64,000 nucleotides of DNA, from NCBI RefSeq assembly GCF_964340395.1, contig NC_135558.1, forward strand, positions 5,133,501 through 5,197,500. Reading direction: 5' to 3'. Within the stretch, counting starts at the first letter, position 1. The number at the start of each line of letters is the position of its first letter. Positions 55,669-64,000 of the stretch are shown here, piece by piece. The notes below the pieces were generated by a model that was given only the letters and a program-made list of their open reading frames with translations, was not told the DNA's origin and did not search any database. The stretch is from Glandiceps talaboti (Eukaryota > Hemichordata > Enteropneusta > Spengelidae). The translations under genes were made by a program, and so were the position numbers.

Positions 55669-55751
55669 AAAAAAATAACAGTTTGCTCCACCTAATTTGT
55701 GTACTGAAAACGATCACTATTAATTCGACCCAAATAAAGTAAGTTTCTATA
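55026..55751. other. No gene recognised; (GT)n at 55622-55667
   Basis: AT-rich unique sequence. Confidence 0.55.
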
Positions 55752-55847
<96 letters not shown>

Positions 55848-56244
55848 AATCATTTATTATAGTGACATGAGGTAAACAGACTACCGGAAAAAACAATTTA
55901 CATTACACAACCTCCCAGCCAAATAGGCTTATATGTCACCTAAAGTGAAATAAAACATAATTGGAACAGATTGAGGAGCTTTTTTTACAATAATGAAAAT
56001 ATCATTTACAAGGCAAAAATAAGAGTTATGAATTAATGTACAAGTTGTCCCCTCACCTTAAAAATGCTTTCTCAATAAATCTTGTCATTTTCCGCACTTT
56101 TCTTGCTACCAAGTACCTTAGTTTTTCGATTTCAGGTAAGTCAGTGTACTCATCTCCAAAATATATAGATGGATGGGGCCTTCTTTGCACAGTCACTTGC
56201 TTATGTTCAGTACACCTTGAATTTTGTCGATAAGTGATTTTCAT
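55752..56244 (-). mobile_element. Probable LINE 3' end on the minus strand with (TAC)n tail
   Basis: On the minus strand an open frame (56244 to 56053) encodes a basic helical stretch, EIEKLRYLVARKVRKMTRFI, ending in EKAFLR just before a stop. It resembles the C-termini of LINE ORF2 proteins (…YIYKAFKLR). About 200 bp of non-coding sequence follows, ending AATAAATGATTC and then (TAC)n at 55847-55752. A microsatellite tail directly after a 3' UTR is typical of several non-LTR families. No RT motifs are recognisable upstream, so this is an inference from layout. Confidence 0.4.
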
Positions 56245-56482
56245 AAAATCTATTCATGTTCTTTTTTTTACAATTTTTTTAAATACTTTTTAAAAGAGAA
56301 ATGTGTGTTATTTCAACACGCTTGCTTTTTGCTACGTGTTCAACAATACATCAAAATTATAGTAAAACTTTCACTTTATGTCGCAAATGGTACAATGGCA
56401 TCATTTATTTGGTGGTCTGGGTCTGGGGTGCAACCGTTCGTGGACATTAATGGTGCATACATATTTTGGGCAATGGTTATAA

Positions 56483-56836
56483 ACTACAAAACCAAAGTGA
56501 CTATAGAGTTTCAATTAGGTGGCACGATTTTAACAAATATTTTTTTGTTACTAATTACACAGACAAAAATACAGACACGCTCATAATATCCTACTTGTAT
56601 ATCACTGGGAACACAAATATTAAATAAACTGTTGTGTTTGTATCTTCATTGTCTCACCTTAAAGTGATGTTGATTTGTGTTTAGGTGAGATTAAGTGCAT
56701 CAATTTATGTACATGCGTGTTAACTGTGTCTGTATATTTCTTTGTGCAAGTCATCAATAAAAGAACGTTGTGTGAGTGAGACGTTAAAACATCATGCCAC
56801 CCAAAGGAAACGCTATAGTCACTTCGGTTTTGTAGT
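56483..56836. repeat. Imperfect inverted repeat, arms ~98 and ~113 bp
   Basis: 56483-56580 and 56724-56836 are diverged inverted copies. Both carry ACTACAAAACC, AAGTGACTATAG and GGTGGCA, and ATACAGACAC on the inner side. It lies between two (TAG)n tracts. It may be a decayed foldback element. Confidence 0.6.
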
Positions 56837-56891
56837 AAAAGGGTACACGTCATCTAGCATTTGGCTGAGGCACATTTAACCATTACTTATT

Positions 56892-57002
<111 letters not shown>

Positions 57003-57612
57003 AAATACTTGATTAAAATGGTCGTTGTTTTATGTAAATGTAAATCACCCGAGTAAAATAAGTAACGTTCGTGCTGGTTGCACCCTACATGGTGTAGCCG
57101 TTCTAGTGTTTGCTGTGCATATAGCATTGGAACAAGGATAAATATTGAATTATATGTATATATGATATATTAAATGGACATTGGCAAATACTCGTCAGCT
57201 TGACATTTACTATTTACTGTTACAATTTAGTCATTTCCACTCTATACACACCATAGCATTGTAATATTTCTTATATAAATGTTAACTTGCAATACATTTA
57301 AATTATCTGGTGTCATTTTATAAGTTTCGACTGGGTACGTGGATAATAACTACGTATCGACTGTTAGTACGTTATTTCTACTAAATTGATGAGTTGACAT
57401 GTGTCAATAGAAAGAGTTTGCTACAAATTATTCACAGTTGATGTAGCATAGACTGTTTACAGTCGTACAGATAATGTGAGGTATTGGCGACATTTTGCTA
57501 CGAGATTGGTTTACAAAGTACACGCTCTGGCAATTTCATTTGTGAAAAAGAAAACGTTATGGAGAGATAAGAATAAACGGTTTAAGTTTGTCATGGTGTA
57601 AGATATCCCTTC

Positions 57613-57613
<1 letters not shown>
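57003..57613. other. No gene recognised
   Basis: AT-rich unique sequence between two triplet microsatellites. Confidence 0.5.

Positions 57614-57710
<97 letters not shown>
57614..57710. repeat. (GAT)n microsatellite
   Basis: About 32 pure triplets. Confidence 0.95.
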
Positions 57711-57711
<1 letters not shown>

Positions 57712-59140
57712 ATCAGGGAACTTTTACAAGTGACCAGATCAGGCAGAGTATGCACAGCATGGAAAGCATGTTTTAGATACTAAATAGATTGTGTATGATT
57801 ATAACAGAAAGGTAACTAGCCAGTCTTTTACGGTTTGTCACTTTTTCTGTACAAATATTGCTTTCTAATACAAGACTAAAAAGGACCCTTTGCGTGGATA
57901 GCAATTGCCCCCCCCCCCCCTCACCCCCTCCAGAACATGCGGACATGGAGTACTGCAAAGATGAGAACCAACATTGATTGATTCAAAGTTCAAAGGTAAC
58001 GATTTACGGGCAGGTTATACGAATCACATTTGGGCTGAGCTAGAGTCAATTAATTGATGGGTTGGCCACAGTCCGTGTCGAGGGACTGTGTTTTGGCCGA
58101 GTAGCCGTTTTCGTCAGGTTACAATGGGGAGCCCTCTACGACAAGTGTGCTTACTCCGTACCGACATAATGGAGGTCACAACACATGTGTTGCTGTCGAC
58201 GGAAAGGGACAGGTATTGTTGTTTGTTTACGCTGTAATGTTGGTAAGTAACAAATATATCGCGTGTCCTTTAGGTAGTCAGAAGTTTGGATATTTAATTA
58301 GGCATGGGAAATGCCTAAGTTGAACTAAATCTGTAACGGTTAACCCCCCCCCCTCCCGTATGTGTCGATAGACCCTCCGCCAACAGGTTCGCTCCGCCTC
58401 CCCTTATACACCTCATTGCTACTCTCCATGGCATGGTTAGTTGTAAGTCGACCTGTGCTAGCTGTCAAGAGTCCAGCACGACTGAACTCGATTCATAGAC
58501 TAGACGGTGACAACAAAGGGGACAACAGTCAGAGTACCAATCTGTGTGTTGCATTAATAGATGTGTGTATTATCATATCACAGACAAGTATTAAAGAAAC
58601 TTGTCTGTCATGTCTGTGGTATTATGCAGTCCGCATCGTTCACGGCCCTAGGCTCTCAGTCCTGCGTGCAGACGGAGTACTGGACTCGCTTCCGACAACG
58701 TCCTAGTGCTGCAATATTTGTAGCGTTAGGTAACCTTCAGTAATTTCAAGGAGGGGGGAGGGCCGGGGAAAATCTACCCCAGTCTGTGCCATAAAGTGTG
58801 ACCGCGTCCTCCTCCTAGTACGTTGATCTAAAAATCGACCCTCCCTCAATTTCCCTCTTTAAAATATGACCCTTCGCCATTCAAATATTTGACTATTATG
58901 ACTATATGAATAGTATGAATATTTTCTTTAGTGTTACTATAGTTACCCAACATTTTCTAAACAAAGCAGCATTACTGATCAATGCAAGTGGCAAAAATGC
59001 TTTGAGAAGTAGTGGCAGCCAGACAACAGCATGGAAACACACAATGAACCAATCACTCTCAAGTTTGGTAGAAATTGTCAAATTCTTTCATTTAATTTAA
59101 CTCTTTAGGCTTTTTGCAGCCTGAACAAATAGGTATCCGC
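57711..59140. other. No gene recognised
   Basis: Somewhat higher GC at 58040-58750. A 114-codon frame (58362-58706) has no domain. The possible hairpin GGCCACAGTCC/GGGACTGTG lies near 58063-58100. Confidence 0.5.
58838..58880 (-). repeat. Dispersed repeat E, copy 3 (inverted)
   Basis: On the minus strand, GAAGGGTCATATTTTAAAG and GAGGGAGGGTCG match repeat E. Confidence 0.45.
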
Positions 59141-59160
59141 TTCCATTATGGCGGCAAAGA
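59141..59160 (+). promoter_or_regulatory. Possible YY1-type promoter element upstream of the WRAP53 homologue
   Basis: ATTATGGCGGC at 59145-59155 resembles the YY1 motif (AAGATGGCGGC) common at transcription starts of animal housekeeping genes. It lies about 1.1 kb upstream of the ATG. A 5' UTR intron would be needed to link them; this is inference. Confidence 0.22.
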
Positions 59161-60262
59161 GGGTGTGAAATCTTCTGTTCCGGATTATGAATCTTCTGAC
59201 GTTATCAGACACTTGTAGAGATTTTTGTGCGAATGCAAAATAGACCACTTCACCTTTACATGTACAAAATGGTCAACTGTAAAAATCGATACTAATACTT
59301 CATCAAGGAGGGAAAGAGATCCACTAAAGGGCGCCCCCAATTATACCCAAGCAGATGGGCCTTGATGAGATAGTATTTTGTTTTTTGTGACAAAGGCAAT
59401 AGCTACATGTACTATGAAAGTACATCCGAGTATTCGACAATGAGAACATTGTGTCCAAAAATGTCAAAGTGATTTTCATAGTTTAGCATGAAGTGTATGG
59501 CCCTGATATAGGTTTTGTGAACCCTCTCTTGGATGTCAGTCTTGCTAATAGTATGACTGAACCCTATCATGACATCACAAGCAAGTGTGGCATACTCAGG
59601 GTATTTACATGAGTGCTTGGTGTGTTCTCTGAAGCTAATACTTTCAAGAATGTACCAAGTGAAAGTGCAGCTGAAAACCCTGCAAACAGAAGTGGGAGTA
59701 TACCCCCCCCCCCAATACCCACACTAGAACTCGCATGCAATGGGGTGCTGTTACATGTTATTATTACATACCTTTATCTGAAACAGCAAATCTCACTAAA
59801 AAAAGATACTGCTTGAACCCCCAAGTTTCATGTACAACAAATGATTGCATCCTCATTTACATATCATTTGCATGCAGGTATGCAATAATAATGATTTCAG
59901 TATTTCATTGCAGTGCACATACCATTGGTATATATGTGCATCCAACGGTGCAAGTAATGGATGGTACACGTAGTAATGGTTAATATGTGTAGTAGCATGA
60001 TATAGATGTTTTTTCAATATTCAGTAAATTTTACTCTTCAAAAATGTATGAACTCAGCTTAATTGTGTCAATTATGTATTAAGCAAGATAAATTTATATT
60101 ATAGTGATTTGTTTCATGTTTAACAGCATCATTTGTACAAATAACTGATCTTTCTGATCATACATATTGTTCAATAGGGACACTGTGATGTGAAGAAAGA
60201 GGAAACCAAAGTCCATGTGAAGTACGTTTAAGTGTGTGAGGCATATACATGATTGTACAGTA
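59161..60262. other. Upstream region of the WRAP53 homologue
   Basis: Apart from repeat C, no coding sequence is seen. A 5' UTR is likely somewhere here but cannot be placed. Confidence 0.45.
59599..59712. repeat. Dispersed repeat C, copy 2
   Basis: GGGTATTTACATGAGTGCTT, GTGTTCTCT, ATACTTTCAAGAATGTACC and AAGTGAAAGTGCAGC align with 17187-17285. It ends in GTATACCC and a poly-C run. Confidence 0.55.
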
Positions 60263-63200
60263 ATGGCTGAATGTGAAGATACCGATACTCAGGATCAGCT
60301 GATCAGTTTTCAAGAAAGTGGTAACGGAAAAGATGATGACACTTGTAAAGTACAGGATACTCAAGAAATACTTTACAATATTTCGGAAATTGTTAATGAT
60401 ACTGATGTTCCATGTACTGAAAAACCCTCTGAAGTAGTAAAATGTCCAGATAGCGATGAAAAGAATGAAAATGTCATTGATGAAGAACATTACCAGGAGG
60501 TAGATAAAGAGAGTGTGGAGAATGTCAGTGTTACACTTCCACCGGATGTCACATCCGATACGTGTGGGAATGAAACAGAAGTAGTGAGACCAGTTGTTGC
60601 CATGGAGATGAGTGGTTGTGAAAAACCAACAAATTCTGTGGAAGTAACTGAGAGTGAGATCGAAGTACAAAACAATGCTCAGGAAAAACTCAATGATAAG
60701 ACAGAAACATTACAATGTGATAAAGATGACTACATGGACTACCAACAAACAGGGTATGATATCAAAAATACTCTCCAAATGTCACAAATATACAACAATC
60801 AAATGTAGACAAGTAACCAGTGTTCCAGCCAGAGGGGGTTTTTGGGTCATTTGACACATTTTTTGGATGTGACCCACAAGTTTGGAAGTAATGGGTCATA
60901 GATGACCCACACTAAAATTGTATGCAAATATGTTTAGCAACATGATCACGCCTATAACAACAGCTAAATGATTGCCTGTATTGCATACATTTGTAGATAA
61001 CAACAGGGTTGGATAGGCAACTGCATAATCATTCAGCAAATATCTAGCATGGATCAGCATGTGTCTAAATATTTTTAAAAACTGTACAGTTGTGCTACAA
61101 TGCCATTGGCGCTTTTTTCTATAATAATGTCCCCCAAAAAAATTATGATGACCAAGAAAAATGAAAGTCTCGGGACACTGTCCCACTCTTTCAAAAGGCT
61201 GGCTGCAACACTGAGTAACAGCTGTTCAATGCCTAATTCATACAGTTTGCACTTCTTCATGTACATGTACAGTTTTGTAATACTGCTGTTAAAAGTGATT
61301 ACATAATCACGATAAAGTATACTATCATAGTCATACATGTCTCACTGAAGAGAACAGTGCTCGACGCAGTATAGCATTATAAACTAAAAAGTATACAAAA
61401 AATGTGTAAAATTTCTCTGACATCGTGTACCCACTACCTTCCCAGGTACATTTGTAAACCTGTGACATAGAGAGACACTTACATTTGTGCAAAGGATAGT
61501 TCTTTCAGTTTAGCAACTGTTCTCCCAAGCAGTCCAGTGACTCACCTCATGGGTTGAGTGTTAATGCAGGTGGAAACAGGAGAGTGCCCACAGAAATGTG
61601 TGGTGCTTGTATCAAGAGTCAAGTGACATTCTTACTGTCTATTGTTAATCTAATCAAGCCAAGATTGAGCTCAAATCTTAATCACATTTAGTAGGTGTGT
61701 GTGGTGGTGGGGGGGGGGGGTGTTAAACACTTGACCAACAACAACCTGATAGTGATACCACAATATAACATGTAGTGACAAGTGGTCTATTACCACTCGA
61801 CCAACAACAATCTTGTAGTAATACTGTAAAAATGTAGGTAAAGTTGTTAATTGTGTTGATTCATTCTTTTCATTTCCAGCACAAGTCCATATGGATATGA
61901 TTTCAACGGTATACCAATACAGCTGACTGGAGCATGGCAAAGCTTTGAAGAAACACAGTCAAACTTTCTCAAAGGATGTAAATGGTAAGTGAAAATTAGA
62001 AGAACTATAAAATTGTATGATATGTCCATATTGTTATGTGATAGCTGGTTGTGGTGGCATGCCATATTCTATGTGGTATATTGCTGTAGCAAAACAATAA
62101 GAGACATCTACACTGTACATGTACAAATGTACCTGTAAAGGCTACACACTCCACACAATTGGCAATGGCAATGGCTAGACCTCCACATATATACACAACA
62201 CTGTTAGCACTCCACACATTTTTTACTCTATACTACATTGATGTAGCAGAGCATGCAAGTATTATTTCTATAAACTCCATACACAGTTATTGGTGACACC
62301 ACATACATGACACTATACTCTCCATACATTTCTCTATACTACATTGATGTAAATCTATGCACTCCGTACACAGTTATTGGTGGCATACATAACACTACAA
62401 CTACAAGCCCTCAATACATCTCTCTACACTACATGTACACTGATATAGCAAACTGTGTAAAGCACCACCCTTGACTGTATTTAAAGGCCCAATTCTAAGA
62501 TTAAACATTAGGTGTGAAAAACAGTTGTCTGACAAAGCTATAGAAAAAGTTGGACTAGAACAAAGAATACACCTATTTAATGCTTATGACTCCACTGATA
62601 AGATAATACTAATGTGAGAACCTGGGATTGAAACCCTGGTCTTGAACTGTCTATTATAGTTTGTCTGCAGGCACTGGCTTGGATACTGTATTCATTCCTC
62701 AACTTGTAGAAAATGCCAACACCAAAGTCATGTCAATGCATGTTATACACAGAATATGATGCATATTATAGAAAATACATAAATTTACAACCACCGATAA
62801 GGTCAGTTGTTTTGTAATGTGTTCTTAGGTCTCCAGACGGTTCCTGTATTCTAACAAACAGTGATGATGATAGATTACGATTGTTTAATTTACCAACTGA
62901 AATCTATGAAGGCCAGTACATGGATATTCCAGAAATGACATCGGCATTGACCACTGTAGTTGGTGAACTAGTGTACGACTATACATGGTATCCACTGATG
63001 AATTCTACAGATCCAACAACCTGCAGGTATAGGTCTCCTACCTTCCTTATTTTGTGTTATTTATACCCTCTGTTGTTGTAAAAGTGTGGGTTTTTTTAAA
63101 TTTAATTACACTATCAAAGAAATAACACTGTCACTGTTATGCTTGGAGATTTCTGATGACATAAAGTGACATACTGAGACATTGTAACCATATTGTAAGA

Positions 63201-63678
63201 ATGACTTGATAAGTGATGTTGTAGTAAGTGATGTGATATTACAGTGCTGTTGCTAGATTTTGAAAACATTGGTAACAGAGGTGGAAATCTGGTAAAACTT
63301 TCATAGATTTCTATACATTGTACCATGATTTTGTGGGTAACCTTGGTAACAGAGGAAGGAAATCTGATAAAACTTGCATACATTTCTATTTCCTTTACCA
63401 TAATTTGGTGAAATGTTCAATTCATCATAGTGACTGCGAGGATCGACTACAGAGCTCAATATCTGTGACTACTTTTTTACCATGTTCAAGAAGGACAAGG
63501 TATTGCATGGTGTGATATGATATAATATTAAAAACATTACATCATACTTACTAATAGCAATGAGTACACTACTTGTAATTGTTCCAGCTTTGTGAGCAGT
63601 TCTAGGGGTCACCCTATTCAGATGTGGGATGCCTTCACAGGTGAATTACGATGTACATACAGAGCATTTGATCACCTG
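60263..63678 (+). CDS. WRAP53: WRAP53/TCAB1 homologue, 5' part (exons 1-4; gene continues past the window)
   Basis: Four coding exons: 60263-60753, 61880-61984, 62829-63026 and 63588-63678. Introns 1-3 are phase 2 and the last exon ends in phase 0 before GTAAGT, so the frame is continuous. The start ATG has G at -3 and G at +4. Exon 1 encodes about 163 acidic, low-complexity residues, as expected for the disordered N-terminus. Exons 2-4 carry the recognisable core: QSNFLKGCKW, SPDGSCILTNSDDDRLRLFN, VYDYTWYPLMNS and IQMWDAFTGELR, which match the first WD40 blades of animal WRAP53. The intron 1 donor could instead be AT/GTAGAC at 60805. That is also phase 2 and adds 17 residues, but CAGG/GTATGA at 60754 is the better site. 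Known role: binds the CAB box of scaRNAs and telomerase RNA and delivers them to Cajal bodies. The remaining WD40 blades lie beyond position 64000; no further exon is seen in 63679-64000. Confidence 0.93.
60754..61879 (+). other. Intron 1 of the WRAP53 homologue
   Basis: Runs from GTATGA to TTTCCAG. It contains a small TIR element (60818-61213), a poly-G tract near 61710, and two similar ~70-bp segments starting near 61726 and 61797. The donor may instead be at 60805. Confidence 0.7.
60818..61213. mobile_element. Small non-autonomous TIR element (hAT-like ends) in WRAP53 intron 1
   Basis: The left end reads CAGTGTTCCAGCCAG. The right end is its near-exact reverse complement, CTGGCTGCAACACTG. 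Identical AGTAAC hexamers flank it immediately on both sides (60812-60817 and 61214-61219), as expected of a target-site duplication. CAGTGTT termini are typical of hAT transposons, though their duplications are usually 8 bp. No coding capacity. The TIR pair is clear; the superfamily is a guess. Confidence 0.6.
61985..62828 (+). other. Intron 2 of the WRAP53 homologue
   Basis: Begins GTAAGT and ends TTCTTAG. Contains a degenerate tandem repeat at about 62190-62460. Confidence 0.85.
62190..62460. repeat. Degenerate ~110-bp tandem repeat in WRAP53 intron 2
   Basis: About two and a half divergent copies. Shared elements are CTCCATACA, CTCTATACTACATTGATGTA and CACAGTTATTGGTG, recurring in the same order. 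Confidence 0.55.
63027..63587 (+). other. Intron 3 of the WRAP53 homologue
   Basis: Begins GTATAG and ends GTTCCAG. It contains a divergent tandem duplication of ~90 bp (about 63250-63420). Both copies have TTGGTAACAGAGG, GAAATCTG and ATACATT-like steps in the same order. Confidence 0.8.
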
Positions 63679-64000
63679 GTAAGTATAACAACCAATGGAA
63701 TTGTTTGAACCTTACCCGGGAAGTTCAAGGGTTATTGGTACCCAAGCACATAGCTTCTGTTCCTCTTACCACTGCAGTCAGGGTTTGAACCACCCAGAGT
63801 CCATTGGGTTTGATTAAAGATTGTATGTTAGAAGGATGATACTCAGTTTGACCGTACTAAACAATGCTACTTTCCCCTGGCGCTCCAGTAGTCAAAGTAT
63901 AAAAATTGCCCAGTAATGAGGTACCCTTACATACCACCAGTTGAATTGACTTTGTTCATAAAATGTTTTAGTATGTACAATAGCAACATCATCTGTACAC
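63679..64000 (+). other. Start of WRAP53 intron 4 (window edge)
   Basis: Begins GTAAGT. No coding exon matching the next WD40 blade is visible before the window ends. Confidence 0.8.

Noticed and set aside
56224-56586. 120-codon plus-strand frame
   Set aside because: It overlaps the inverted repeat arm at 56483-56580 and is low in domain signal.
58595-58620. p53 response element-like AAACTTGTCT followed by TCATGTCTG
   Set aside because: The second half-site is out of register and mismatched, so it is not a full site.
60158-60670. 170-codon minus-strand frame
   Set aside because: Shadow of WRAP53 exon 1 on the opposite strand.
63712-63800. tRNA-like box B (GGTTTGAAC) suggesting a tRNA or SINE
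   Set aside because: No cloverleaf or matching box A at the right distance was found.

Overview
The window reads as nuclear DNA of a non-vertebrate animal. It is AT-rich, sparsely coding, built from spliced genes with consensus GT/AG introns, and crowded with microsatellites, minisatellites and transposon remnants. Neither recognised gene nor the repeats fix a phylum. A marine invertebrate (lophotrochozoan or ambulacrarian-type) is my guess and cannot be settled from the sequence alone.

Only two protein-coding genes are well supported, both on the + strand in the last 14 kb. (1) 50944-53415 is a complete two-exon class A G-protein-coupled receptor of 415 aa. It resembles prokineticin receptors, and its single intron splits the arginine codon of the DRY motif. 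(2) 60263-63678 holds the first four coding exons of a WRAP53/TCAB1 homologue, the WD40 protein that guides telomerase RNA and scaRNAs to Cajal bodies. The gene runs off the right edge. All its splice phases agree. The two genes are unrelated in function and are separated by about 6.8 kb of repeats.

Positions 1-50 kb contain no convincing gene. They do contain a 149-bp-period repeat (1-345) with a relative near 31.8 kb; an 82-bp-arm inverted repeat (6614-7148); a LINE remnant (12.4-13.0 kb) keeping part of ORF1 and the first residues of ORF2; a dispersed family with foldback ends (17.2 kb, 36.3 kb, 59.6 kb); a degenerate ~70-bp tandem array (25.4-26.0 kb); an almost perfect 876-bp foldback element with 10-bp target-site duplications (26575-27450); two minisatellites (28.5 and 32.5 kb); a weak two-exon gene candidate (35.75-36.17 kb); and a LINE reverse-transcriptase fragment (41.98-42.19 kb).

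The receptor gene sits in repeats. A ~640-bp composite microsatellite lies just upstream, seven short-motif tracts and a near-perfect palindrome lie in its intron, and a 33-bp minisatellite lies just downstream. From 54.6 to 57.7 kb there are dispersed repeats also seen at 3.3 kb and 9.7 kb, plus a probable LINE 3' end with a (TAC)n tail. A small TIR element with putative 6-bp target duplications lies in intron 1 of the WRAP53 homologue.

The most interesting item is the 876-bp foldback element. It looks like a recently inserted non-autonomous DNA transposon with very long inverted repeats. No novel multi-gene system is visible.
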